Of a stretch of DNA of 64,000 nucleotides, positions 33,054-41,513 are shown in pieces; positions within the stretch are counted from its first letter, which is position 1; the number at the start of each line of letters is the position of its first letter. The stretch spans positions 606,307 through 670,306 of the forward strand of contig NZ_LJYW01000001.1 of NCBI RefSeq assembly GCF_001305515.1, read 5' to 3'. This DNA comes from Prosthecodimorpha hirschii (GTDB lineage Bacteria; Pseudomonadota; Alphaproteobacteria; Rhizobiales; Ancalomicrobiaceae). The notes beneath the pieces are model-generated. The model saw nothing but the letters and a program-made list of their open reading frames with translations. It did not search any database and was not told the DNA's origin. The translations under genes and the position numbers were made by a program.

Positions 33054-34943
33054 TCAACAGCAGCGGAAGCCGCCGAGACCCGCCGCCGCGACCGCATGGT
33101 TGACCGCCTCGGCGGTCCGGTCCGGGCTCGGCCAGACCAGGCAGCGGGCGCAGCCGCAGGGTCCGTCGTCGTCCCGGGCGAAGGGCTTGTCGTGCGGCAG
33201 CCCGGCCCGGCGCATCCGGGCCCGGAGCTCCGCGCTGGCGACCCGGTCGGCCCGGCCGGTCGCCGGATCGAGCACCGCGCCATAGAGTTCGCGCGCCGCC
33301 TCGGCGCCGACATAGCCCTGCGCCACGTCGCGCTCGACATCCTCGAGCTTGCGATCGAGCGGGTTGCCGTAGCCGCCGCCGCCGCCGGAGCGCAGGGTAT
33401 AGACATCGCCCTTCTTCAGATGCTGGGCGAGCACCTTGCCGGTCGGATAGCGGACCGGTTCGCCGTCGCGCTCGAGCCCGACCTCGTTGCCGTGCCCCGA
33501 GAGACCGCCGAAGAGGCCCCAGGGCCGGCAGTCGACGCGGTCGATCTGGGCGTTGAACATGATGTCGCCGAGCGCCCGCACGACCTGCTCGGTGCCGAGC
33601 CCGCCGCGCTGCTTGCCGGCGCCGCCGGAATCCTGGCGAAGCGCATAGCGCTCGACGATCAGCGGATATTTCGCCTCGACCTGCTCGCTCGGCCCGTTAT
33701 GGGTATCGCCATCGTTGATGGCGACGGTGGCGCTCATGCCGTCCTCGTTATACTTGGCGCCCCAGCCGCCGCCGATCAGCCCGCCGAGATAGACGTAGAA
33801 GCCATTGTCGCGCGGATGGCGCCCGTTGATCATCGCGATGACCAGGTCGGCGTGATGGCCGGCGATGACGCGGGTCGGCACGGCCGGCGCGAGCGCCTTG
33901 AAGATCGTGTCGACGATGGTCATCGGATAGGTCATCCACCAGCGCATCGGCGCCGGCCGCTCGGCACTGACCACCTTGCCGGACGGCAGGATCACCTCCA
34001 GCGAGCGGAAGGTGCCGTCGTTGATCGGCAGGTCGAGGCCCGAGGTGATGCATTTGAAGGCGACCTGGGCGGCCGAGCGGCCGGCCGTCTCGCCGGAATT
34101 GTAGAAGCCCTTGACCTGTTCGGAGACGTTGGTCAGGTCGACGGTCATCCGCTCGCCCGCGACCGTCACGCTGACGCGGATCGGGATGCGCTGGCCGAGC
34201 TCGACGCCGTCGTCGTCCATGAAGGACTCCGCCTCGTAGGTGCCGTCCGGGATGCGCGCGACGCTCGCCCGGGCGAGCGCGTCGGACTGGTCGAAGATCG
34301 ACGCGATCGCGTCGGCGACGGTCGCCTTGCCGTATTTGCGGACGAGTTCGAGGAAGCGCTTCTCGCCGGTGCGGACCGCCGCCACCTGGGCCTTCAGGTC
34401 GCCCATGGCGCGCTCGGGCATGCGCACGTTCATGCGGATGATCGAGAGGATCTCCTCATTCGGCACGCCGCGCCGCCAGGCCTTCACGATCGGCATCTGC
34501 AGGCCTTCGGAATAGATGTCGCGCGTCATGCCGTCGAGCGTGCCGCCGATATCCTGCCAATGCGCCATGCAGGCCGCGAAGCCGATCAGTTCGCCGTCGG
34601 CGAAGATCGGCACCGAGAAGGTCATGTGGTTCAGATGGCTGCCGGTCGTGTAGGCGTCGTTGGTCAGGAGCACGTCGCCGGGCTCCAGGCCGTCCTTGCC
34701 GAAATGCCGGATCTTGGCCTTGATGGTCTCGCTCATGCCGCGGATGAACATCGGCAGGCCGATGCCGATCGAGATGGTGTTGCCGTCCGGATCGAACAGC
34801 CCGACGGTGAAGTCGAGCGCCTCGTAGATGATCATGTTGTAGGCGGTGCGCATCAGGTTGGTCTTCATCTCCTCCGTGGTGGCGATGAATCCGTTCCGGA
34901 TGATCTCCGTGACGATCGGGTCGGCGGCGGTGGCCTGGGTCAT
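33054..34943 (-). CDS. hyuB: Hydantoinase/oxoprolinase subunit B, pair 3
   Basis: 629-aa HyuB-family subunit of a different branch from pairs 1 and 2: MRTAYNMIIYEALDFTVGLFD, LLTNDAYTTGSHLNHMTF, GGWGAKYNEDGMSATVAINDGDTHN and RSGGGGGYGNPLDR. The C-terminus has an extra tail after about residue 575 with a cysteine cluster (CGCARC, then a terminal CC), which is not usual in the family and could bind metal or form disulfides. It overlaps the end of hyuA3 by four bases and forms the enzyme with it. The substrate is unknown. Confidence 0.9.
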   Translation of the reverse strand: MTQATAADPIVTEIIRNGFIATTEEMKTNLMRTAYNMIIYEALDFTVGLFDPDGNTISIGIGLPMFIRGMSETIKAKIRHFGKDGLEPGDVLLTNDAYTTGSHLNHMTFSVPIFADGELIGFAACMAHWQDIGGTLDGMTRDIYSEGLQMPIVKAWRRGVPNEEILSIIRMNVRMPERAMGDLKAQVAAVRTGEKRFLELVRKYGKATVADAIASIFDQSDALARASVARIPDGTYEAESFMDDDGVELGQRIPIRVSVTVAGERMTVDLTNVSEQVKGFYNSGETAGRSAAQVAFKCITSGLDLPINDGTFRSLEVILPSGKVVSAERPAPMRWWMTYPMTIVDTIFKALAPAVPTRVIAGHHADLVIAMINGRHPRDNGFYVYLGGLIGGGWGAKYNEDGMSATVAINDGDTHNGPSEQVEAKYPLIVERYALRQDSGGAGKQRGGLGTEQVVRALGDIMFNAQIDRVDCRPWGLFGGLSGHGNEVGLERDGEPVRYPTGKVLAQHLKKGDVYTLRSGGGGGYGNPLDRKLEDVERDVAQGYVGAEAARELYGAVLDPATGRADRVASAELRARMRRAGLPHDKPFARDDDGPCGCARCLVWPSPDRTAEAVNHAVAAAGLGGFRCC

Positions 34944-37027
34944 GATTTGGTCTCGACTTCGATCTGCAGGTTGCCGAGGGCGTCGACGGTGACCCGGTCG
35001 CCGGGCGCGACGACGGTGGTCGAGGCATATTCCTGGATCAGGGCGGGGCCTTCGACGACATGGCCGGCGGTCAGGCGGTCGCGATGGTAGATCGGCGTCA
35101 GGATGCGCCCGCCGAGCACGCCGAATTCGACCGGACGCCGGTCGATCAGCGCCACCTCCGGCGAGGGATCGCCGGCCCGCTCGATCGGAGCGAGGTTCGG
35201 CTTGTCGATCTCGCCGACGACCGAGACCCGCAGGCTGACGATCTCGGCGCGTTCGTCAGGCGAGGCGTAGCCGTAGCGCTGCTGGTGGACTTCGTCGAAA
35301 CGCCGCTTGATGCCGGCGATGTCGCGGGCGTCGAAAAGATCGCGCGCGATCGTCACCTCCACCGCATGTTCCTGGCCGACATAGCGCATGTCGGCGGACT
35401 GCACGAAATCGACCGCGACCGGCCCGCCCGCCGCCGCCCGGATCTCGGCCTCGCCGCGCTCGCGCATGCCGGCGAAGACGGTGTCGAAGGCGTCGAAGGG
35501 CGCCTGATCGAGCCGGGCGAACAGGGTCTGGACGAAGTCGCGGCGGAGATTGGAGACCAGCATGCCGTAGGCCGAGAAATGCCCCGGCGCGTTCGGGATG
35601 ACGACCCGGCCGATCTGCAGCTCGCGCGCCACCAGGGTGGCGTGCAGCGGGCCGGCGCCGCCATAGGCGACCATGGCGAAATCGCGCACGTCGAGGCCGC
35701 GCGCGGTGGTGACGCGCTTGACCACGTTGGCCATCTGGCTGACGGCGATGCGGACGATGCCGTCGGCGGCCTGGATCGTGTCGATGCCGAGCGGGCCGGC
35801 GACATGCTCGGCGATCGCCGCCGCCGCGCCGTCGCGATCGAGCGGCATCTCGCCGCCGAGGAAGAGATCGGGCGCCAGCCGGCCGAGCACCACATTGGCG
35901 TCGGTGACGGTCGGCAGGGTGCCGCCATTGCCGTAGGAGACCGGGCCGGGCTGGGCGCCGGCGCTTTCCGGCCCGACCCGCAGCGCATGGCCGGCCACGA
36001 CACGGGCGATGCTGCCGCCGCCGGTGCCGACCTCCTCGATGTCGATCATCGGGATCTGGATCGGCAGACCTTCGGCATAGCCGCCGATCAGGACGTTGCT
36101 GGAGGTCAGTTCGACCCCGTCGACGATCACGCCGGCCTTGGCCGTGGTGCCGCCCATGTCGAACGCGATGGCATTGTCGAGCCCCATCGCGGCGCATAGC
36201 CGGCGGGTGCCGATGACGCCGGCGGCGGGACCGGATTCGAGCATCCGGATGCATTCGCGGCTCGCCTGCGCGGCATCGTAAAGGCCGCCGGTCGACTGCA
36301 CGATCAGGAAGGTGCCCGGAAAGCCGGCCTCGGCCAGAAAGGCATTGGATTCCGACAGATAGTGCTGGACGCGCGGCCCCACATAGGCGTTGGCGGCGAC
36401 CGTCGAGGTGCGCTCGAACTCGCGATATTCCTTCGAGAGTTCGTGCGAGGCGGTGACGAAGACGCCCGGCAGGCGGCGGCGCAGGATCGCCTGCGCGCGC
36501 TCCTCGTGGGCCGGATTGCAGTAGGAATGCAGGAACAGCACCGCCACCGCCTCGACGCCCTCGGCGGCGAGGCGATCGGCCGCCGCCTCGATCTCGGCGT
36601 CGTCGAGTTCGCGCAGTACCGCGCCGTCCGCCGTCATCCGCTCGTCGATCTCGATGCGCAGGGCGCGCTCGACCAGCGGCTGGTGCTTGCGGAAGAAGAG
36701 ATTGTAGGCCTCCGGCCGGTTGATCCGGCCGATCTCGTAGATATCGCGGAAGCCTTTGGTGGTGATCAGCGCCGTCCGTGCGCCCTTGCGCTCCAACAGA
36801 GCATTGATCGCCACCGTGGTGCCATGCAGGAAGAGATGGGCATCCGCGAAAGACCCCTCGGCCTTGGTGACGCCATGCGCCATGCCGTCGATCAGACGCG
36901 CCGGGGTCGACAGCGTCTTGCCCAGGCGGATGCGGCGGGTCTGTTCGTCGAAGATGGCCACGTCCGTGAAGGTGCCGCCGACATCGGCAGCGATCCGCAG
37001 CGTCGCGGCAGTGCTGGCGGCGCCCAT
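34940..37027 (-). CDS. hyuA: Hydantoinase/oxoprolinase subunit A, pair 3
   Basis: 695-aa ATP-binding subunit with the phosphate loop DVGGTFTD at residues 15-22, RMLESGPAAGVIG, FDMGGTTAKAGVI and GTGGGSIARV. These are the classical N-methylhydantoinase/HyuA forms, unlike the NSGP.MAPVAG and D.GGTT.DVSLV forms of HyuA1 and HyuA2. The start at 37027 shares one base with the stop of the FAH gene (TGATG), showing translational coupling. It works with HyuB3. Confidence 0.92.
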   Translation of the reverse strand: MGAASTAATLRIAADVGGTFTDVAIFDEQTRRIRLGKTLSTPARLIDGMAHGVTKAEGSFADAHLFLHGTTVAINALLERKGARTALITTKGFRDIYEIGRINRPEAYNLFFRKHQPLVERALRIEIDERMTADGAVLRELDDAEIEAAADRLAAEGVEAVAVLFLHSYCNPAHEERAQAILRRRLPGVFVTASHELSKEYREFERTSTVAANAYVGPRVQHYLSESNAFLAEAGFPGTFLIVQSTGGLYDAAQASRECIRMLESGPAAGVIGTRRLCAAMGLDNAIAFDMGGTTAKAGVIVDGVELTSSNVLIGGYAEGLPIQIPMIDIEEVGTGGGSIARVVAGHALRVGPESAGAQPGPVSYGNGGTLPTVTDANVVLGRLAPDLFLGGEMPLDRDGAAAAIAEHVAGPLGIDTIQAADGIVRIAVSQMANVVKRVTTARGLDVRDFAMVAYGGAGPLHATLVARELQIGRVVIPNAPGHFSAYGMLVSNLRRDFVQTLFARLDQAPFDAFDTVFAGMRERGEAEIRAAAGGPVAVDFVQSADMRYVGQEHAVEVTIARDLFDARDIAGIKRRFDEVHQQRYGYASPDERAEIVSLRVSVVGEIDKPNLAPIERAGDPSPEVALIDRRPVEFGVLGGRILTPIYHRDRLTAGHVVEGPALIQEYASTTVVAPGDRVTVDALGNLQIEVETKS

Positions 37028-37875
37028 CAGCGCACCTCGTCCCGCACGGGATTGCGCAGGATGCCGATGCCCTCGACCTCGATCTCGACCACGTCGCCAT
37101 GCTTCATGAACAGCGGCGGCTTGCGGGCGAAGCCGACGCCGGCCGGCGTGCCGGTGGCGATCACGTCGCCGGGCTTCAGCGTCACCGCCTCGCTCAGCCG
37201 TGCGATCACTTCCGCCACCGGGAAGAGCAGGTCGTCGGTGTTGGCTTCCTGCACGACCTGGCCGTTCAGCCGGGTCTGCAGGCGCAGGCCCTTGATGCCG
37301 GGCGGCAGGTCGGCGGCGGGCACCAGCCAGGGGCCGAGCGGGCCGGTCTCGTCGAAATTCTTGCCCAGGGTCCATTGCGGGCCCTTGAACTGGTAGTCGC
37401 GGATCGAGCCGTCGTTGAAGATCGTGTAGGCGGCGACGTGATCGAGCGCGGTGTCCATCGGGATGTTGCGCCCGCCCGTGCCGATGACGGCGGCGATCTC
37501 GCCCTCGAAATCGAGATGGGTCGAGACCAGCGGACGGACGATCGCCGCGCCATGCGGGATCAGGCCGGTGTCCACGCGCAGGAAATAGACCGGATAGGTC
37601 GGTTTCTCGTAGGGGCTTTCCTTGGCGTGGTCGGCATAGTTGAGGCCGACGCAGAAGATCCGGCCGGGCACGGCGAGCGGCAGGCGGAAGGCCGCGGCGG
37701 CCTCGTCGATGGCCGGGCCGGTCGCGGCCGCGACGGCGCGCGCGCTCAGGGCCGGGTCGGCCAGGATCGCCAGCGGATCGTCCGGCAGGCCGATATCGAC
37801 GACGAGCCGGAGACCGGCGCCGGCGTCGATCGCCAGCCGGTCGGATCCTTCAAACTGAATTCGGGCAATGCGCAT
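37027..37875 (-). CDS. Fumarylacetoacetate hydrolase-family protein
   Basis: 282-aa FAH-family hydrolase/decarboxylase. The metal ligands Glu124 and Glu126 (LDFEGEIA) and Asp155 (FNDGSIRD) are in place, and the core has IFCVGLNYADHAKES and VIATGTPAGVGFARKPPLFMKHGDVVEIEVEGIG. Family members cleave C-C bonds of acylpyruvates or decarboxylate oxo-acids. It is the first gene of the ten-gene operon that runs to 26448. The ATG at 37875 gives the normal length, and the frame upstream overlaps the promoter region. It probably processes the ring-opened product of a substrate imported by LivKHMGF. Confidence 0.88.
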   Translation of the reverse strand: MRIARIQFEGSDRLAIDAGAGLRLVVDIGLPDDPLAILADPALSARAVAAATGPAIDEAAAAFRLPLAVPGRIFCVGLNYADHAKESPYEKPTYPVYFLRVDTGLIPHGAAIVRPLVSTHLDFEGEIAAVIGTGGRNIPMDTALDHVAAYTIFNDGSIRDYQFKGPQWTLGKNFDETGPLGPWLVPAADLPPGIKGLRLQTRLNGQVVQEANTDDLLFPVAEVIARLSEAVTLKPGDVIATGTPAGVGFARKPPLFMKHGDVVEIEVEGIGILRNPVRDEVR

Positions 37876-38283
37876 GCCTCTGGCCTCCCCTGCCTCCCGC
37901 GCTTCGATGGTTCGCCGCAGGAAGCTAACGTCGTTATGGTAACGGTGTAACCCAATGCTGATCAGAGAGCCGGGAGCTGTCAAGTAACGGGTCAGGCCAT
38001 TCGGCGGGTCTCGGAAGGCGGGCGGGACCGGCGGTCCGGACCGCCGGTTTCGGAACCTTGACGGCCGCACCCGACGGGAGCACGGTCCGGCTCGTCACGG
38101 CCGTGGTTCGTCGCCGCTGTCGCTGCCGCAGAGGGCGGCGGTCCGGCCGCGGCACGATCCATCATGCGCCTTCCTCAGGTTGTGTTCGGCCGTCCTTGGC
38201 GACCGGATCGGCGCGGGACCTTCCCTTGCGCATGGGGGAGGTTTGCGTCATCAAACAACCATGACGCTGGGAATCTCCGCCGA
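37876..38283. other. Divergent intergenic region FAH operon // glycosyltransferase cassette
   Basis: About 400 bases between divergent operons. It contains the palindrome at 37932-37944 near the left side, and near the right side two tiny overlapping frames at 38232-38287 just ahead of the GT4 gene. No other supported gene was found. Confidence 0.45.
37932..37944 (-). promoter_or_regulatory. Candidate IclR operator before the FAH-hyuAB3-liv operon
   Basis: Inverted repeat CGTTA-TGG-TAACG, ending 56 bases before the first gene of the operon that encodes an IclR regulator. Size and position suit an IclR-type operator. A further TAAC follows at once on the + strand. The assignment is inference from position. 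Confidence 0.4.
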
Positions 38284-38287
38284 ATGA
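38232..38287 (+). other. Two chained mini-ORFs before the GT4 gene
   Basis: A 10-codon frame (38232-38264, MGEVCVIKQP) ends in an ATGA overlap with an 8-codon frame (38261-38287, MTLGISAE), which in turn ends in an ATGA overlap with the GT4 start at 38284. GGGGGAGG at 38234-38241 could serve one of them. They may be a translational leader or mere chance. Confidence 0.25.
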
Positions 38288-39426
38288 CCGTCGCCACGCC
38301 ACGACTCAGGGTGCTGGCCTTTTCGCCGCTCTTCCTGCCCTTTCTCGGGGGGATCGAGATCCTGCTTCGGACGCTCCTGCCGGCCCTCCGGCAACGTGGA
38401 ATCGAGACTGCCGTGGTGACCGAAAGCGCCGAGGGACTGGCCTCACGCGAGGAAATGGACGGGACGCGCGTCTACCGGCTGCCGCTGTCCGGCGCCGTCC
38501 GGTCACGCAATGCGCTCGAACCGCTCCGGGTGATGCAGCAATTGCGCGCCATCGTCGCCGAGGAGAGGCCGGACGCCCTGCATCTGCATTCGGTGGCGCA
38601 GGCGGCGGCCTATTATGTCGAGCGGCTTCTCTCCCAGGGCGGAGCCCTGCCCTATCTCGTCTCGCTGCACGGAGCTCTCGAGACGGAGGATCAGCTGCAG
38701 GTCGTTCGCGGCCTGCTCGCCGGCGCCCGCGCGGTCAGCGGCGTCTCGCAGGCCTGCCTCGACTCCGCCGCTCCCTTCCTGCCTGCCGGGTCTGCCCGGC
38801 AATTGATCTACAACGGCATTCCGGACACCGATCTCCGATGCGCACCCTGGCGGCAGGGCGAGACGGCACGCCTGCTCTGCGTCGGCCGCCTGCAGTTGGA
38901 GAAGGGCTACGATCTCGCCATCGCGGCGCTGGCGATCGCGGTCGCGCGCGGCTTCGACGGCCGGCTGGCGATCATCGGCCGCGGCGAGCAGGAGCTCAAT
39001 TTCCGCGCCCTGGCCGCACGGCTCGGCATCGCCGACCGGGTGGATTTTCTGGGCGAGTTGGCCCCCTCTCTGGTCGCAGCCGAGATGGCGCGCGCCCATG
39101 CGCTGCTCGCCCCCTCCCGCATGCGCGAAGGGTTCGGCCTGGTCGTCGCGGAGGCCGGCCGCATGGGCGTCCCGGCGATCGTGGCCAAGACCGGTGGCCT
39201 GTCCGAGGTTGTGATCGACGGCCGGAGCGGCCTTGTCGTCCCGCGCGAGGATGCCGACGCGCTGGCCGATGCCCTGCTGCGGCTCTTTCGGAGCGAAGGC
39301 CATTGGCGGGACCTCGGCGCCCAGGCGCGCGAACGGGTCGTCACCACGTTCGGCCACGACGCATGCGTCGAGGGTTATGTCCGGTTCTATGCGGATCATC
39401 TGGGGGAGAAGCGGCGTGCGCTATGA
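38284..39426 (+). CDS. GT4-family glycosyltransferase (GT-B fold)
   Basis: 380-aa retaining glycosyltransferase. The N-terminal acceptor half starts with LRVLAFSPLFLPFLGGIEILLRTLLPAL and includes the His of SLHG (residue 129). The C-terminal donor half has GRLQLEKGYD (Lys207) and the E-x7-E motif (Glu282, Glu290 in MREGFGLVVAEA). It should transfer a sugar from a nucleotide sugar at the cytoplasmic face of the membrane. It is the first gene of the cassette 38284-43189, and the next gene (PqqD-like) starts within its last codons (11-base overlap). The acceptor could be a glycan lipid, a protein or a peptide. Confidence 0.87.
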   Translation: MTVATPRLRVLAFSPLFLPFLGGIEILLRTLLPALRQRGIETAVVTESAEGLASREEMDGTRVYRLPLSGAVRSRNALEPLRVMQQLRAIVAEERPDALHLHSVAQAAAYYVERLLSQGGALPYLVSLHGALETEDQLQVVRGLLAGARAVSGVSQACLDSAAPFLPAGSARQLIYNGIPDTDLRCAPWRQGETARLLCVGRLQLEKGYDLAIAALAIAVARGFDGRLAIIGRGEQELNFRALAARLGIADRVDFLGELAPSLVAAEMARAHALLAPSRMREGFGLVVAEAGRMGVPAIVAKTGGLSEVVIDGRSGLVVPREDADALADALLRLFRSEGHWRDLGAQARERVVTTFGHDACVEGYVRFYADHLGEKRRAL

Positions 39427-39847
39427 TATCGACGCCCAGCGCGTCACGCATGAAAGGCTGAACGAAGAAGTCCTGATCATCAATGTCGTGTCGGGCGCCT
39501 ATTATTCCGGTTCGGGCAGCTTCGCCGATCTGTGGAGCCTCCTCGCCCAGGGCGCCAGCACCGAGGACGCCGCCGCGCATCTTTCCGAGACCTTCGGTGA
39601 GAGTGCCGAAACGATTCTGCCCGGCATTCGCGACAGCATCGGCCACCTGCTCGCCAAGGGCCTGATCCGGGAGGCGCCGGACCGCGAGGCGCCCGACGGC
39701 TGGAGCCTGCCCGATCTTCCCCGCGCCGAATGGCAGGCCCCGAGCTTCGCGGAATATACCGACATGTGGGATCTCATCCAGCTCGACCCGATCCATGAGG
39801 TCGGCGAGGCCGGCTGGCCCTTTGCACCGCCCGAGCACCGGACTTGA
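39416..39847 (+). CDS. PqqD-like (RiPP recognition element-type) protein
   Basis: 143-aa protein whose first 90 residues fit the PqqD fold: RYDIDAQRVTHERLNEEVLIINVVSGAYYSGSGSFADLWSLLAQGAS, then an acidic/helical EDAAAHLSETF segment and a C-terminal helix. PqqD domains bind leader peptides and hand them to modifying enzymes. A GTG start at 39416 is chosen because GGGGGA lies about eight bases upstream; an ATG at 39389 is the alternative. The last 45 residues are an extra acidic/aromatic tail. Its stop overlaps the start of the kinase gene. PqqD proteins next to HprK-like kinases have been noted by family curators as an uncharacterised pairing. Confidence 0.8.
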   Translation: MRYDIDAQRVTHERLNEEVLIINVVSGAYYSGSGSFADLWSLLAQGASTEDAAAHLSETFGESAETILPGIRDSIGHLLAKGLIREAPDREAPDGWSLPDLPRAEWQAPSFAEYTDMWDLIQLDPIHEVGEAGWPFAPPEHRT

Positions 39848-40860
39848 CCGCGCCGGCGGCATTCCTGGCCGCGATCGGGGCGCAAGCCGATGCCCTGGCG
39901 GCCGGTCCCTGCTTTCGGCACGATTTCGGCATCGGCTCCGCCGGCATCCGCGTGACCATTGCGGCCCGCGACGCCGGACAGGTGATCGAAGCCCTGCCGG
40001 AGACCGCGACCGATGCGCCGGATTGGCAACTCACCGCCTGGGACGGCAACGAACCCGGACGCCTGCCGCCGCCGCGTCCCTGGGGCGACACGGCCCATGA
40101 GCCGCTCGGCATCGTGACGGCATTCAGCGACGAGACGCAGCGCTGCGCCTACGACCTGCACACCCAATCGCTGATCGTCGCCGATCTGGCCGGCCGGCGC
40201 GCCTGCACCTGGTATCCTCAGATCGCGACCCTGCCGGCCTGGGCCAAGGCCTCTCCCTTCCGCATTCCGCTCTCCTGGGCCCTGGCCGACCGCGGCCTGC
40301 AGATGGTGCACGGCGCGGCGGTATCTTGGGGCGGCGGCGCGGCGCTCCTCTGCGGCGACGGCGGATCGGGCAAGTCGACCACGGCGCTGGCCGCCGCGCT
40401 GGCCGGGTTCGGCTATGTCGGCGACGACTATTGCGCCGTCGATTCCGCGGCGCTGCGGGTGCATATGGTCTATCGGACCGCCAAGGTGCTGCCGTCGACC
40501 CTGCGCCTGCTGCCCGCGCTCGGACGCTGGATCGTCAATCCGGACCGCATGGCCGAGGAGAAGGGCGTCATCTTCCTCAAGCCGGGCCAACTGGACCTGG
40601 TCGCGTCCGCACCGCTCCGCTGCCTGATCCTGCCGTCCGTCGCCGACGATGGCGTGGCCGGTCTGGTCCGCGCCACCCCGGCCGAGGCGATCCATGCGCT
40701 GCTGCCGAGCACGGTCGGTGGCCTGATGGGCGGGACGGCCGGCACGCCGAGCCACATCCTCCGCCTGGCGCGGCGCTTGCCGGTCTATCGTCTGCGCCTG
40801 GCGCCGGATCTCGCGCGGGTGGTCGCCCTGTTGCGAGATGCGATCGGAGAGGGACCATGA
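39844..40860 (+). CDS. HprK-like (HPr kinase C-terminal fold) kinase
   Basis: 338-aa protein. Residues 1-140 are a divergent N-terminal domain. From about 150 it has the HprK/PEP-carboxykinase-like core: HGAAVSW (His156), Walker A GDGGSGKST (171-179), and the acidic GDDYCAVD near 193-200. It lacks the HPr-binding features of true HPr kinases, so it is expected to phosphorylate another substrate, as HprK homologues in some lasso-peptide clusters do to a peptide serine. The start is a TTG overlapping the previous stop (TTGA), an unusual codon worth confirming. The next gene begins four bases before its end. Confidence 0.8.
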   Translation: MTAPAAFLAAIGAQADALAAGPCFRHDFGIGSAGIRVTIAARDAGQVIEALPETATDAPDWQLTAWDGNEPGRLPPPRPWGDTAHEPLGIVTAFSDETQRCAYDLHTQSLIVADLAGRRACTWYPQIATLPAWAKASPFRIPLSWALADRGLQMVHGAAVSWGGGAALLCGDGGSGKSTTALAAALAGFGYVGDDYCAVDSAALRVHMVYRTAKVLPSTLRLLPALGRWIVNPDRMAEEKGVIFLKPGQLDLVASAPLRCLILPSVADDGVAGLVRATPAEAIHALLPSTVGGLMGGTAGTPSHILRLARRLPVYRLRLAPDLARVVALLRDAIGEGP

Positions 40861-41513
40861 CGGATAGGCCGACGATCTCGGTGGTCATGTGCGTCGAGAA
40901 CGGCGCGCGCTACCTGCAGGAGGCGCTCGACAGCATCGCGCTGAATGCGATGCCGGACATGGAAGTGCTGATCCTCGACGGCGATTCCACCGACGACACG
41001 GTCGCGATCGCCCGCCGCCACGCCTTGGCCCCGCGCATCCTGCGCCAGCGCGCGAAAGGCCACCCGCAGGCTCTCAACCAATCGCTCACCGAGGCGCGCG
41101 GCACGTGGGTCGCCCATATCGACTGCGACGACGTCTGGCCGGCGGGCCGCATGCGCGCTCTTTGGGCGGCGGCCGAAGCCGGTGCCGGCGAATGGATCTT
41201 CGGCCAGGCCGTCAATTGCGACGCCGTGCTGCGCCCGCTGGGCGTGCCGCAGCCGGCGCGGCTGATCACCGCCAGCCTGCTGCACCATTCGATCGCCGAC
41301 AGGATCGGCCCGTTCCGGACCGACATCACGCATGGCAGCAATATCGACTGGGCCGCTCGGGCTAGCCATGCCGGCATCCGCTTTGCGCCGATCGATGCGC
41401 TGGTGCTGCAACGGCGCATCCATGACAGCAATCTGGGCGTGACCGGCAGACCCAAGGCCATGCGCGATCTGTTCCAGATATTGCGCGATCACAAGGCACG
41501 GAGCGGGTCATGA
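40857..41513 (+). CDS. GT2-family glycosyltransferase (small)
   Basis: 218-aa GT-A-fold transferase. ISVVMCVENGARYLQEALDSI starts the Rossmann-like half, DGDSTDDT (41-48) binds the nucleotide sugar and the metal-binding DxD is within DCDD (89-92). A late RRIHDSNLG block (about 186) resembles the R.H..N end seen in related small GT2 enzymes. There is no membrane helix. It is coupled by overlaps on both sides, so it belongs to the same complex or pathway as the kinase and nucleotidyltransferase. Donor and acceptor are unknown. Confidence 0.82.
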   Translation: MTDRPTISVVMCVENGARYLQEALDSIALNAMPDMEVLILDGDSTDDTVAIARRHALAPRILRQRAKGHPQALNQSLTEARGTWVAHIDCDDVWPAGRMRALWAAAEAGAGEWIFGQAVNCDAVLRPLGVPQPARLITASLLHHSIADRIGPFRTDITHGSNIDWAARASHAGIRFAPIDALVLQRRIHDSNLGVTGRPKAMRDLFQILRDHKARSGS

